Of a stretch of 64,000 nucleotides of DNA, positions 1 through 8,770 are shown in pieces (the stretch's first letter is position 1; the number at the start of each line of letters is the position of its first letter). A program made the translations under genes and the position numbers. This stretch comes from Yersinia hibernica (GTDB taxonomy: Bacteria > Pseudomonadota > Gammaproteobacteria > Enterobacterales > Enterobacteriaceae): contig NZ_CP032487.1 of assembly GCF_004124235.1 (NCBI RefSeq), forward strand, positions 1,054,001 through 1,118,000, read 5' to 3'. The notes below the pieces were generated by a model. The model made no database searches, was not told the DNA's origin, and saw only the letters and a program-made list of their open reading frames with translations.

Positions 1-521
1 GTATCGCGCAATGGGTAATAGCCGCAGTAGTCGCCATAACTGAAAGCTTCTTCAGCATGACGCCGCAGTATTGATTGTAGTGTCTGGCGAAATGCATCCA
101 GCGGGAAAATCTTCGGGTTACCAATACCGGCAGCAAAATTGATGGTGTCCGGGGGCAGAGGGATATCTGCATAGCCATCAAGCCGCGAGGTCAGTGTGGT
201 AAAACGATCGAGTGGAAACTCTCCTTGTAACCGCGGTTGTGGCTGACTTGGCGGCGGCGGTAAGTGGCGAACATAGGCCCCGCTACCACGGCGCTGTTGT
301 AAAAAACCTTTGGCAGCTAACTCGGCATAGGCGCTATCCACGGTTAGACGACTAACTGATAATTCGGCCGCTAGGGTGCGAGTTGATGGCAATTTATCGC
401 CGTCAGCGAACACTCCACTGAGAATTGCCCGGCGTAATGCTTCTTCAATTTGCAGATACAGCGGAATATCTTGTTGGCGATCTAAAGGAATATGCATGTC
501 ATTACGCCGAAAGTGGCTCAT
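1..521 (-). CDS. MocR-family (GntR/aminotransferase) regulator, N-terminal part
   Basis: Reading the minus strand from the ATG at 521 gives an open frame that runs off the left edge. The first 75 or so residues form a GntR-type winged helix (motifs LYLQIEEALRRAI and LPSTRTLAAELSVSR, then a YAELAAKGFL segment). A linker rich in Pro and Gln follows, and then the start of a fold-type-I aminotransferase domain (INFAAGIGNPKIFPLDAFR, SYGDYCGYYPLR). This is the MocR architecture, in which the C-terminal domain normally binds PLP and senses a ligand. The gene is divergent from the DMT transporter at 679, which it may control. The C-terminal two thirds, including any PLP lysine, lie outside the window. 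Confidence 0.85.
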   Translation of the reverse strand, partial: MSHFRRNDMHIPLDRQQDIPLYLQIEEALRRAILSGVFADGDKLPSTRTLAAELSVSRLTVDSAYAELAAKGFLQQRRGSGAYVRHLPPPPSQPQPRLQGEFPLDRFTTLTSRLDGYADIPLPPDTINFAAGIGNPKIFPLDAFRQTLQSILRRHAEEAFSYGDYCGYYPLRD

Positions 522-611
522 ATAAGAAATGATATGTTCACTATACCCAATGCTAGTAGGGCTTCAAGCAAGAAAAAGTGGCCTGCATCAATTGACGGCG
601 AAGTGGCTCTG
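511..611. promoter_or_regulatory. Direct repeats AAGTGGC in the divergent MocR/DMT gap
   Basis: AAGTGGC occurs at 511-517, 576-582 and 601-607. The last two copies continue as CTG and TCTG and are 25 bp apart, about two and a half helical turns. MocR regulators often bind direct repeats, so these are candidate operators. The first copy lies inside the first codons of the regulator. The binding role is inference only. Confidence 0.35.
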
Positions 612-678
612 GTGACAAAAAAACGCCGGAGTAAAATCCTATCAAGTTAATCAATGCATTGAATCTAATGAGGCTGTT

Positions 679-1728
679 ATGGCAATACCGGCGGGATTAC
701 CCCCATCAACGATGGCTACGCCGCTGACCGGCGGTAGTTTTTTTTCCGGTAGACGGCAAGGTTATGTCTTAGCGATTATCAGTGCCATGTTATTAGGGTT
801 TACCGGCATTATTATTCGCATTCTGACGGCACATTATTATTTGCCCACATCGGTTTTGGCTTTTTGGCGCGCAGCATTAGTGGCGGCGGTATTATTGCCG
901 ATTCTATTGGTGACCAAGCCGCAGTGGGTTAAATTACGCCGTGACCAGGTGAAATTCTATCTCTCGTATGGGCTATTGCTGGCGGTATTTAATGGCTTAT
1001 GGACAGAATCTGTTGCCTTAAATGGCGCATCAATATCTACTATTTTGGTTTATTGCTCTGTGGGCTTTACAGTTTTTCTTGGCTGGGTTTTTTATCATGA
1101 ATATATGGGCTGGCGTGAGCTGCTGGTCATTATTATCAGCCTGATAGGCTGTTTTTTAGTCAGTGATGGAATGAATATCACGGCGACAGACTTTAATTTT
1201 ATCGGCCTATTTATTGGGCTAGCATCGGGAGTGGGTTATAGCTTTTATACCTTAGCCGGGCGAATTGCCACTGACCGTCGTTATCCGGTGTGGAATACCA
1301 TTTTGTATGTATTTGGTTTCTCCGCCGTCTATCAATGGATATTTAATCAGCTGCTATTGTGGTTCCCGGTGCAAGGGTTACAGCACATGGTGGGCAATGT
1401 ATTTTTCTTATCCTCAGGGGCTGAGGGCATCCAATGGTCGGGGTGGTGGCTATTGCTGATTTTGGCGGCAGGCCCGACATTACTGGGGTTTGGCCTATTT
1501 AATCTGAGTTTGAAAACTCTCCCGTTGGCTGTCGCCAGTTTGATATTAACTTTGGAGTTGGTGTTTACTGCGGTGATTGCTTATTTTCTGCTGGGGGAGG
1601 TTTTATCGGCTTCACAATTACTTGGCAGTGCATTAGTTTTATTCGGCGTCTTAATGTTGCACAGGAAAGATAATGCGCAATTAGGCGGCGAAATAGTGGC
1701 AGATAATAACGCCACTATCTCATCTTGA
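679..1728 (+). CDS. EamA/DMT-superfamily transporter
   Basis: The 349-residue protein has about ten hydrophobic helices, starting near residue 29 (YVLAIISAMLLGFTGIIIRI), arranged as two EamA repeats. This fits the drug/metabolite transporter superfamily of inner-membrane metabolite exporters. The start is the ATG at 679, preceded by TGAGG five bases upstream. The first 28 residues precede the first helix and are polar or Pro-rich. The stop lies three bases from the stop of the convergent second DMT gene. The divergent MocR regulator upstream is the likely controller. The substrate cannot be read from the sequence. Confidence 0.85.
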   Translation: MAIPAGLPPSTMATPLTGGSFFSGRRQGYVLAIISAMLLGFTGIIIRILTAHYYLPTSVLAFWRAALVAAVLLPILLVTKPQWVKLRRDQVKFYLSYGLLLAVFNGLWTESVALNGASISTILVYCSVGFTVFLGWVFYHEYMGWRELLVIIISLIGCFLVSDGMNITATDFNFIGLFIGLASGVGYSFYTLAGRIATDRRYPVWNTILYVFGFSAVYQWIFNQLLLWFPVQGLQHMVGNVFFLSSGAEGIQWSGWWLLLILAAGPTLLGFGLFNLSLKTLPLAVASLILTLELVFTAVIAYFLLGEVLSASQLLGSALVLFGVLMLHRKDNAQLGGEIVADNNATISS

Positions 1729-1731
1729 TAT

Positions 1732-2616
1732 TTATTGGGTTATTTTTCGCCGCAGCGGAGTGCGCAGGCGCTGAGCTAAAATCACCCCTGCAAGGGTAAT
1801 ACCGCCGCCAATCAGATGGTAACTGTGTAATTGCTCATGCAGGAAAGTGACGGCAATAATGGCTGTAAACACCGGAGTCAGATTCATAAATATCGAGGCG
1901 GTGTTTGCCCCCAGCCGCATGACGCCGTGAATCCATAAGTAAGGCGCAATAATAGAAGCAGGAATGCCGGCAAATAATACCAATGGGATATTCTGCGCGG
2001 TTAATTGCACATCAGGTGCCAGCAGGAAGTTAGGTAATAACAACACCACGCCGAAGGCAATTTGCATGTACAGAGATTGCCAGTTGGGTAACTGAATCGC
2101 CCAGCGCTTGGTTAATACGCCATACAGGGCATAGGATGCTGAGGCACCGAACATCATCAATTCCCCCTTGCCAATTCCCTGTTGCAACAGTTGTGCCGGG
2201 TTGCCCGCACTGACCAGCCATATTAATCCCCCGAGTGACAACACACTGCCCAGTGCAATTCCAACGGTAGGGGCGACGCGTAACAGGAAAATACTGATAA
2301 GCACGGTTAACAGCGGGATCAGTGAGCTAAGGATACCCATAAATAGGGCGCTAACACTGTGGGCGGCGTAATACGCCAGGCTTTGATACAGCACCATACC
2401 TAGCAGCCCCAGAATCATCAGTTTCCACCAATAGACCCGTATTGCCGGCCAGTTGCGGATGACGCCCAGCAGTAAAAATGGCGTCAAAGTCAGGAGCGCC
2501 AAGACCCAGCGATAGAAAGAGATCGCCGCCGGATCAATGGCTGTGGCGGATACTTTGCTGACAACAGCATTAATTGACCAGATAATCACTGCGAATAAGG
2601 GAAATAACACATTCAT
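1732..2616 (-). CDS. EamA/DMT-superfamily transporter (second)
   Basis: About 294 residues with roughly ten membrane helices and two EamA repeats; the N-terminus reads MNVLFPLFAVIIWSINAVVS, typical of this family. I chose the ATG at 2616 because GAGA lies about nine bases upstream and the first helix then begins at once; the ATG at 2631 adds five residues (MRIFR). The gene is convergent with the DMT gene at 679 but shows little obvious identity to it, so it is not a recent duplicate. It is divergent from the AraC-family regulator at 2757, a common arrangement for regulator plus exporter. The substrate is unknown. Confidence 0.85.
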   Translation of the reverse strand: MNVLFPLFAVIIWSINAVVSKVSATAIDPAAISFYRWVLALLTLTPFLLLGVIRNWPAIRVYWWKLMILGLLGMVLYQSLAYYAAHSVSALFMGILSSLIPLLTVLISIFLLRVAPTVGIALGSVLSLGGLIWLVSAGNPAQLLQQGIGKGELMMFGASASYALYGVLTKRWAIQLPNWQSLYMQIAFGVVLLLPNFLLAPDVQLTAQNIPLVLFAGIPASIIAPYLWIHGVMRLGANTASIFMNLTPVFTAIIAVTFLHEQLHSYHLIGGGITLAGVILAQRLRTPLRRKITQ

Positions 2617-2659
2617 GCGAAAAATTCTCATCCATATACTTATGTGATGTAGTCTACAG

Positions 2660-2695
2660 TTGTCTGATTCATTCTATATACTGATAATCAGACAA
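2660..2695. promoter_or_regulatory. Perfect inverted repeat, candidate AraC-family operator
   Basis: TTGTCTGATT at 2660-2669 and its exact complement AATCAGACAA at 2686-2695 flank a 16-base spacer in the gap between the second DMT gene and the AraC gene. The half-site centres are 26 bp apart. Position and symmetry fit an operator for the neighbouring regulator; binding is inferred. Confidence 0.5.
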
Positions 2696-2756
2696 TGGTT
2701 GCTGTGATTAGGACAATTTCAGCCGATAGATGCGCAGCCACAAGAGATGAATCACG

Positions 2757-3527
2757 ATGACAAAACCTAATTTCCCGGTGGTTGCTGCCAGCGCGCCGCA
2801 GAACTTGTCTTTCCGCTGCGAGATATACAATGCCAATACTGAATTCCTGCCGCACACCCATACCTACGGGCAATTGATCTGCGTTAAATCGGGGGTGTTG
2901 GCAATGAATATTGGTGGACAGCGTTTTCTCGCCCCCCCTGAATTTAGTGTTTGGGTTCCTGCTGGGGTAGAACATTCCAGTTATAACCGAAAGCCGATGC
3001 ATTTCCGTGCCATTGATATTGCACTGGAATTTTGTGATGAACTGCCAGCCTCTGCGTGCCTTATCAATGTCAGCCCGATTTTTAACGCCATTGTGGAGGA
3101 TTGTTTCGCGCGCGGGTTATTTATGCCGGAAAGTGAGCAAGATATGCGCTTGGGCCGGGTGTTGATTGACCAGCTCAGAATCTCGCCGGTGCAATGTACC
3201 TATTTGCCTACTTCACAAGATAAATTGTTGTCGCCCATTTTAACGGCGCTGGAGCGCTGCCCGTCGGACAATACCTCGTTGGCACTCTGGGCGAAACGGG
3301 TCTATACCACGGAGCGAACACTATCCCGCCGTTGCCAGCAAGAGTTGGGGATGGCGTTTAGTGAATGGCGGCAGCGATTGCGTTTTTTACATGCGATTTC
3401 TCTGCTAGAACAAGGAAAAACGGTGCAAAGCGTGGCGCTGGATGTGGGCTATAGCTCAGCATCCGCATTTATTGCGATGTTTCAGCAGATTTCTGGCACT
3501 ACCCCTGAACGTTTTCGCCGAACTTGA
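2757..3527 (+). CDS. AraC-family transcriptional regulator with N-terminal cupin
   Basis: 256 residues. The N-terminal half is a cupin-like sensor domain (HTHTYGQLICVKSG near residue 35, PAGVEHSSY near residue 77). The C-terminal 100 residues hold two helix-turn-helix motifs of AraC type (LALWAKRVYTTERTLSRRCQ, and VQSVALDVGYSSASAFIAMF followed by TTPERFR). This layout resembles E. coli NimR (YeaM), which controls a divergent exporter. Here the divergent neighbour is a DMT transporter, and a perfect inverted repeat lies in the gap. The target and inducer are not shown by the sequence. Confidence 0.87.
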   Translation: MTKPNFPVVAASAPQNLSFRCEIYNANTEFLPHTHTYGQLICVKSGVLAMNIGGQRFLAPPEFSVWVPAGVEHSSYNRKPMHFRAIDIALEFCDELPASACLINVSPIFNAIVEDCFARGLFMPESEQDMRLGRVLIDQLRISPVQCTYLPTSQDKLLSPILTALERCPSDNTSLALWAKRVYTTERTLSRRCQQELGMAFSEWRQRLRFLHAISLLEQGKTVQSVALDVGYSSASAFIAMFQQISGTTPERFRRT

Positions 3528-3613
3528 GGCCGGCGAGTGAGCTGCAACGTCGTATTTTTTGGGTATATACTAAGCCCCCTGTTTGGTAGGGCAGCAAGCT
3601 GTCGGAGAACAAA

Positions 3614-4741
3614 GTGAAAATTCTGGTTGATGAAAACATGCCGTACGCCACGGCGCTATTCCAGCGCTTAGGTGATGTCCAGGTGGTGCCGGGGCGGCCC
3701 ATCCCCCTCGAGGCACTGGCTGGTGCCGATGCGCTGATGGTGCGCTCGGTCACTAAAGTCAATGAGGCACTGTTGCAAGGCTCGTCAATTCGCTTTGTGG
3801 GCACGGCGACGGCGGGCATTGACCATGTCGATGATAACTGGTTACAGCAGCAGGGGATTGGTTTTTCAGCAGCACCTGGGTGTAATGCCATTGCGGTGGT
3901 TGAATATGTTTTTTCCGCGCTCATGATGATGGCCGAACGTGATGGTTTCCAGTTGCGTGATAAAACTGTCGGTATCATTGGTGTCGGCAATGTTGGCTCA
4001 CGGCTGAATGCTCGCTTACAAGCTTTGGGGGTGCGCACTCTTCTGTGTGACCCGCCGCGTGCGGGTCGGGGTGATAAAGCGGCGTTTTGGCCACTGGAAA
4101 AACTGGTACGGGAGGCTGATGTGCTCACCTTCCATACGCCACTGAATAAAACCGGTGCTTACCAAAGTTGGCACATGGCCGATGATGAGCTGCTGGCCGC
4201 TCTGCCGGATGGTCGCATCCTGATTAATGCTTGCCGCGGGGCGGTGGTCGACAATGCTGCTTTGCTTGGTGCGCTGGAGAAAGGGAAAAAACTCAGTGTG
4301 GTCTTGGATGTGTGGGAGCCAGAGCCGGAGTTATCTTTGCCGCTGTTGGCCCGTGTTGATATTGCCACCCCGCATATTGCTGGCTACACATTAGAGGGTA
4401 AAGCTCGCGGCACCACTCAAGTGTTTGAAGCATTTAGCCAATATTTGGGGCAGCCGCAATCTGTCGAGCTGGCTTCCTTACTGCCAACGCCGGAATTCAG
4501 CCAGTTACAGCTAAATGGTGCGTTGGATGAAGGCAAATTAAAACGATTGATGCACTTAGTGTATGATGTGCGCCGCGATGATGCGCCGCTGCGCCGTGTT
4601 GCAGGCCAGCCGGGTGAGTTTGACCGCCTGCGCAAGCACTATCAGGAACGGCGTGAATGGTCGTCGCTCAGTGTGCAGTGCGACGATGCCGCCAGTGCGG
4701 AGTTATTACAAAAATTAGGGTTTACCGCTCAGTTACGCTAA
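3614..4741 (+). CDS. pdxB: Erythronate-4-phosphate dehydrogenase
   Basis: PdxB oxidises 4-phospho-D-erythronate in the DXP-dependent pyridoxal 5'-phosphate pathway. The 375-residue protein has the D-2-hydroxyacid dehydrogenase fold. The NAD-binding loop is [12 protein letters not shown] near residue 121. The catalytic Arg is in [11 protein letters not shown], the Glu in VWEPEPEL and the His in [17 protein letters not shown]-terminal PdxB dimerisation domain follows (about 285-375). The start is GTG at 3614 ([12 protein letters not shown]), which matches the family N-terminus. It precedes usg-truA as in other enterics, with a short hairpin between. Confidence 0.97.
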   Translation: MKILVDENMPYATALFQRLGDVQVVPGRPIPLEALAGADALMVRSVTKVNEALLQGSSIRFVGTATAGIDHVDDNWLQQQGIGFSAAPGCNAIAVVEYVFSALMMMAERDGFQLRDKTVGIIGVGNVGSRLNARLQALGVRTLLCDPPRAGRGDKAAFWPLEKLVREADVLTFHTPLNKTGAYQSWHMADDELLAALPDGRILINACRGAVVDNAALLGALEKGKKLSVVLDVWEPEPELSLPLLARVDIATPHIAGYTLEGKARGTTQVFEAFSQYLGQPQSVELASLLPTPEFSQLQLNGALDEGKLKRLMHLVYDVRRDDAPLRRVAGQPGEFDRLRKHYQERREWSSLSVQCDDAASAELLQKLGFTAQLR

Positions 4742-4790
4742 CGGGTTTGCCGCCTTCCTGAAACTCGAATTATTTTGGGTAGATATAAAT
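4741..4790. repeat. Fragment of a dispersed intergenic repeat
   Basis: The stretch after the pdxB stop (GCCGCCTTCCTGAAACTCGA, then ATTATTTTGGGTA) resembles the tail of a repeat I remember from many Yersinia intergenic regions. A shorter look-alike (GCTGCAACGTCGTATTTTTT, then GGGTATATA) lies at 3541-3569, just before pdxB. Assignment is from memory, so confidence is limited. Confidence 0.35.
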
Positions 4791-4808
4791 TAATCATTAT
4801 TGAATATC

Positions 4809-4831
4809 AGGCGGTACTTTACCGCCTTTGT
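4809..4831 (+). terminator. Short perfect hairpin between pdxB and usg
   Basis: AGGCGGTA (4809-4816) and TACCGCCT (4820-4827) form a perfect 8-bp stem with a CTT loop, followed by TTGTCTT. The T-run is weak, so it may reduce rather than stop transcription from pdxB into usg. Confidence 0.45.
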
Positions 4832-4860
4832 CTTATCAATCATTAGTGGAGAAAACCAAC

Positions 4861-5871
4861 ATGTCTGACGGCTGGAATATTGCTTTGTTAGGAGCAACGG
4901 GCGCAGTAGGTGAAGCTTTGCTGGAGCTGTTAAATGAGCGCCAGTTCCCGGTTGGTGAATTGTATCCTCTGGCCAGCGAGCGCAGTGCGGGTGCTACCGT
5001 GCGCTTTAACGGCAAAAGTGTATTAGTTGAAAATGCCGCCGAATTTGACTGGTCGCAAGCACAACTGGCTTTCTTTGTTGCAGGTCGGGAAGCCGCGCAA
5101 CAATATGCAGAAGAAGCGGGTAATGCAGGTTGTCTGGTCATTGATAGCAGCGGTTTGTTCGCCATGGAACAAGATGTGCCGCTGGTGGTGCCCAGTGTGA
5201 ACCCGCAAGTGTTGGCGGATTATCGCAATCGCAATATTGTTGCGGTGGCCGATAGCCTGACCAGCCAGTTGTTAACCGCGATTAAACCATTGATTGAACA
5301 GGCCGGTTTATCCCGTCTGCATGTCACTGCACTGATTTCTGCCTCCGCTCACGGTAAAGCCGCAGTGGATGACCTCGCGGGGCAAAGTGCCAAACTGCTT
5401 AATGGCATTCCCGCCGAGCAAGGTTTCTTCACCAAACAATTGGCATTTAACGTTTTGCCACTGCTGGCTGATGAAGAGGGCAGTGTGCGCGAAGAGCGCC
5501 GGTTGGTGGATCAGGTGCGTAAAGTCTTACAAGACGAAGGTTTGCCTATCTCCGTGAGCTGTATTCAGTCACCGGTATTCTACGGCCAGGCACAGGTGGT
5601 TCACTTGGAAGCTTTGCGCCCGATCTCCTCGGATGAAGCGCGCAGTGAGCTGGAGAATTGCGAAGATATTCAATTATCTGAAGAAGATGATTACCCCACT
5701 CAAGTCAGTGATGCTTCCGGCAGTGACGTCTTAAGTATCGGTTGTATCCGCAATGATTATGGTATTCCCGAGGTATTGCAGTTCTGGTCGGTAGCCGACA
5801 ATATTCGTTTTGGTGGCGCATTGATGGCGATTGAAACGGCGGAGCGCCTGTTGCAGGAGCAACTATACTGA
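4861..5871 (+). CDS. usg: USG-1 protein, aspartate-semialdehyde dehydrogenase homologue
   Basis: 336 residues from the ATG at 4861 ([20 protein letters not shown]), with TGGAGA upstream. The protein has the NAD(P)-binding loop and fold of aspartate-semialdehyde dehydrogenase. However, where that enzyme carries its catalytic Cys (a PNCTT-type motif) this protein reads VADSLTSQ, so the reaction is unlikely to be catalysed. The later [14 protein letters not shown] segment corresponds to the family signature. Its function is unknown. The stop overlaps the truA start in TGATG, so the two are probably co-translated. Confidence 0.92.
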   Translation: MSDGWNIALLGATGAVGEALLELLNERQFPVGELYPLASERSAGATVRFNGKSVLVENAAEFDWSQAQLAFFVAGREAAQQYAEEAGNAGCLVIDSSGLFAMEQDVPLVVPSVNPQVLADYRNRNIVAVADSLTSQLLTAIKPLIEQAGLSRLHVTALISASAHGKAAVDDLAGQSAKLLNGIPAEQGFFTKQLAFNVLPLLADEEGSVREERRLVDQVRKVLQDEGLPISVSCIQSPVFYGQAQVVHLEALRPISSDEARSELENCEDIQLSEEDDYPTQVSDASGSDVLSIGCIRNDYGIPEVLQFWSVADNIRFGGALMAIETAERLLQEQLY

Positions 5872-6713
5872 TGTCCGAACTTGAGTTGGCTCAGCCTGAA
5901 CATGCCGTGGCTGAAGCCGCGGGTATTAAAATTGCGCTGGGCATTGAATATAACGGCAGCCGCTATTTTGGTTGGCAACGCCAGCAAGAAGTTATCAGTG
6001 TGCAGGGGTGCCTGGAAGCCGCGCTATCAAAAGTGGCCAATGAACCTATCGGCGTGTTTTGTGCTGGCCGCACTGATGCCGGTGTACATGCCACCGGGCA
6101 GGTAGTCCATTTCGTCACCACCGCTGAGCGCAAAGATGCGGCGTGGACCATGGGGGTGAATAGTCATTTGCCGCCAGATATTGCCGTGCGTTGGATAAAA
6201 ACGGTTGATGATGATTTCCATGCCCGTTTCAGTGCCACCGCTCGCCGCTACCGCTACATTATTTTTAACCATCGCTATCGCCCGGCGGTCTTGGCGCAAG
6301 GGGTAACCCATTGTTATATGCCGCTGGATGCCGAAAAAATGGAACAGGCTGCGCAATGTTTGCTCGGTGAGAATGATTTTACCTCGTTTCGTGCGGTACA
6401 GTGCCAGTCGCGTACCCCATGGAGAAATGTAAAACATATCAAAGTTACCCGACATGGCGCGTATATCGTGGTAGATATCAAGGCCAACGCATTTGTACAT
6501 CACATGGTGCGTAATATCGTCGGCAGTTTGATTGAGATTGGTTGCGGTAATCAGAGTGTTACCTGGATGGCGGAGTTACTGGCGCTGAAAGACCGAACTC
6601 GTGCTGCGGCGACGGCAAAAGCGGAGGGGTTATATTTAGTCGCAGTTGACTATCCTGAACACTTTGCGTTGCCACAAGCGCCAATGGGGCCACTTTTTTT
6701 AGCGGATGATTGA
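5871..6713 (+). CDS. truA: tRNA pseudouridine(38-40) synthase
   Basis: TruA converts uridines 38, 39 and 40 of the tRNA anticodon arm to pseudouridine. The 280-residue protein has the catalytic Asp in [16 protein letters not shown] near residue 70, the [16 protein letters not shown] segment, and the C-terminal [16 protein letters not shown] motif. It begins at an ATG that overlaps the usg stop by one base. The N-terminus carries about 15 residues ([15 protein letters not shown]) before the conserved core. Confidence 0.97.
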   Translation: MSELELAQPEHAVAEAAGIKIALGIEYNGSRYFGWQRQQEVISVQGCLEAALSKVANEPIGVFCAGRTDAGVHATGQVVHFVTTAERKDAAWTMGVNSHLPPDIAVRWIKTVDDDFHARFSATARRYRYIIFNHRYRPAVLAQGVTHCYMPLDAEKMEQAAQCLLGENDFTSFRAVQCQSRTPWRNVKHIKVTRHGAYIVVDIKANAFVHHMVRNIVGSLIEIGCGNQSVTWMAELLALKDRTRAAATAKAEGLYLVAVDYPEHFALPQAPMGPLFLADD

Positions 6714-6744
6714 TTCGTCGCCTCATTTTTATCTAATTGATCGT

Positions 6745-6803
6745 GAGTTTGGCTGACAGATTACATAGGCCTAAGGAATACCTAAGGAAGTTCAGCTAAA
6801 CTC
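6745..6803. repeat. Inverted repeat enclosing a CCTAAGGAA direct repeat
   Basis: Between truA and dedA, GAGTTTGGCTGAC (6745-6757) faces GTTCAGCTAAACTC (6790-6803), near-complementary arms. Inside are two copies of CCTAAGGAA (6770-6778 and 6781-6789). No T-run follows, so this is not a classic terminator. It could be a leader structure or protein-binding site for dedA. Confidence 0.35.
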
Positions 6804-6845
6804 GCGCAATCAAAGATTAAGCTCGTTTACCACTCGAGAGTATTT

Positions 6846-7508
6846 ATGGAATTTATACGTTTCGTTATTGATTTTATTTTGCATATTGATGTTCATTTAG
6901 CAGAGTTGGTGGCGCAGTATGGGGTCTGGGTTTATGGCATTTTATTCCTGATTTTATTCTGTGAAACCGGCTTGGTGGTAACACCATTCTTACCGGGGGA
7001 TTCTCTGTTATTTGTGGCCGGCGCATTGGCCTCATTGCCCTCTAATGATATTAATGTTCACGTTATGGTGGCTTTGATGGTCACCGCCGCCATTCTTGGC
7101 GATGCCATTAACTACACCATTGGCCGCGTGTTTGGCGAAAAGTTATTCAGCAACCCAGACTCCAAGATTTTTCGTCGCAGTTATCTGGATAAAACTCATC
7201 AGTTTTATGAAAAACATGGTGGTAAAGCGATTATCTTGGCGCGATTTGTGCCGATCATTCGTACTTTTGCACCGTTCGTTGCCGGTATGGGGAAAATGTC
7301 CTATCGTCACTTTGCCGCTTATAACGTGATTGGGGCATTGGTATGGGTGCTGTTATTCACTTATGCTGGATACTTATTTGGCAATGTGCCTATTGTGCAG
7401 AACAATCTGAAATTGCTGATTGTCGTCATTATTGTGGTGTCAATTTTGCCGGGTGTATTCGAGGTTTGGCGGCATCGGCGTGCAGCTGCACGTCAAAAAA
7501 ATCAGTAA
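6846..7508 (+). CDS. dedA: DedA-family inner-membrane protein
   Basis: 220 residues with several hydrophobic helices. DedA/SNARE-associated family hallmarks are present: [19 protein letters not shown] near residue 39, and [20 protein letters not shown] near residue 135, which contains the conserved Arg and Pro residues. Members act in undecaprenyl-phosphate or phospholipid translocation and membrane homeostasis. It sits between truA and accD as in E. coli. Confidence 0.93.
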   Translation: MEFIRFVIDFILHIDVHLAELVAQYGVWVYGILFLILFCETGLVVTPFLPGDSLLFVAGALASLPSNDINVHVMVALMVTAAILGDAINYTIGRVFGEKLFSNPDSKIFRRSYLDKTHQFYEKHGGKAIILARFVPIIRTFAPFVAGMGKMSYRHFAAYNVIGALVWVLLFTYAGYLFGNVPIVQNNLKLLIVVIIVVSILPGVFEVWRHRRAAARQKNQ

Positions 7509-7617
7509 AAGCGTTACCTAAGCCGTGGGTTAGACCAGTTTTTTATCTACACTGTCGAGCCGATATGGTTTAATGAGTAACATTTGTGGTCTGTTCCTGC
7601 GGACAATCTGAGTTTAG

Positions 7618-7664
7618 TGCCTTAGTGACGCTGCACTGGCGTATGTCTTAGGCATTTTTTATTG
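7618..7664 (+). terminator. Hairpin with T-run upstream of accD
   Basis: TGCCTTAGTGACGC and GCGTATGTCTTAGGCA can pair imperfectly and are followed by six T residues. It likely ends dedA transcripts. Confidence 0.55.
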
Positions 7665-7738
7665 GGTCGTTTTCAGGGAGATGGTTAAAGCATGAACAGC
7701 GGACTGGCAACAGCCAGGTTCAAACAGAAAGGTCATCG

Positions 7739-8650
7739 ATGAGCTGGATTGAACGAATTCTTAACAAAAGCAATATCACACAAACCCGTAAAGCGAGTAT
7801 TCCTGAAGGGGTGTGGACGAAATGCGACAGTTGCGGTCAGGTACTTTATCGTGCTGAATTAGAACGTAATTTGGAAGTGTGTCCTAAGTGTGATCACCAC
7901 ATGCGTATGTCAGCCCGTGCACGGTTACATATGCTGCTGGATGCAGGCAGTGAAGTTGAATTGGGTAGCGAACTGGAGCCGAAGGACATCCTGAAATTCA
8001 AGGATTCCAAAAAGTATAAAGATCGCCTCTCAGCTGCACAAAAAGAGACGGGCGAGAAAGATGCTTTGGTTGCCATGAAAGGGACCTTGCAAGGGATGCC
8101 TATTGTGGCTGCTTCATTTGAATTCGCCTTTATGGGTGGGTCAATGGCGTCAGTTGTGGGTGCCCGCTTTGTTCGCGCGGTAGAACAGGCGCTGGAAGAT
8201 AATTGTCCACTGGTGTGCTTCTCGTCCAGTGGCGGAGCCCGTATGCAGGAAGCATTGATGTCCCTGATGCAGATGGCAAAAACCAGTGCTGCTCTGGCTA
8301 AAATGCAAGAGCGTGGCTTGCCTTATATCTCAGTATTGACTGACCCGACCATGGGCGGTGTTTCCGCCAGTCTGGCGATGTTAGGTGATATCAATATCGC
8401 TGAGCCAAAAGCATTGATTGGTTTTGCTGGCCCCCGGGTTATTGAGCAAACCGTGCGTGAAAAACTGCCGCCGGGCTTCCAGCGCAGTGAGTTCTTGATT
8501 GAAAAAGGCGCTATCGACATGATAGTTCGCCGCCCGGTTATGCGTCAGACGCTGGCCAGCATCCTGTCGAAATTGACTCATCAGCCGCAGCCAAGTGTGG
8601 TTGAGGTCAAAACGGATGCAGCTGTGACTGATAATCAGGCTGATGCCTGA
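7739..8650 (+). CDS. accD: Acetyl-CoA carboxylase carboxyltransferase beta subunit
   Basis: AccD joins AccA to form the carboxyltransferase that makes malonyl-CoA, the first step of fatty acid synthesis. The 303-residue protein starts with the family zinc ribbon, with Cys pairs in KCDSCGQ (about 28 and 31) and VCPKCDHH (about 47 and 50). The crotonase-fold core follows, with [20 protein letters not shown] and [17 protein letters not shown]. The start ATG follows AGAAAGG. Confidence 0.98.
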   Translation: MSWIERILNKSNITQTRKASIPEGVWTKCDSCGQVLYRAELERNLEVCPKCDHHMRMSARARLHMLLDAGSEVELGSELEPKDILKFKDSKKYKDRLSAAQKETGEKDALVAMKGTLQGMPIVAASFEFAFMGGSMASVVGARFVRAVEQALEDNCPLVCFSSSGGARMQEALMSLMQMAKTSAALAKMQERGLPYISVLTDPTMGGVSASLAMLGDINIAEPKALIGFAGPRVIEQTVREKLPPGFQRSEFLIEKGAIDMIVRRPVMRQTLASILSKLTHQPQPSVVEVKTDAAVTDNQADA

Positions 8651-8658
8651 TTAACCGA

Positions 8659-8690
8659 ACCGGGCACCTCCTGATAAGGTGGTGCTCGGT
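8659..8690 (+). terminator. Hairpin after accD
   Basis: ACCGGGCACC (8659-8668) pairs with GGTGCTCGGT (8681-8690) over 10 bp with one G-T pair. Only TATT follows, so it is a weak terminator or pause site. Confidence 0.5.
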
Positions 8691-8770
8691 TATTGTGCAT
8701 GGTCGGAGCTTGAGTTTTATCGCTTTAAGCCTGACTTTGTCGCTTTAAGAAAAGGCCAGTGACGGGACTT

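Noticed and set aside
3499..4128. 209-residue ORF antisense to pdxB
   Set aside because: Ser/Arg-rich shadow of a clear pdxB gene.
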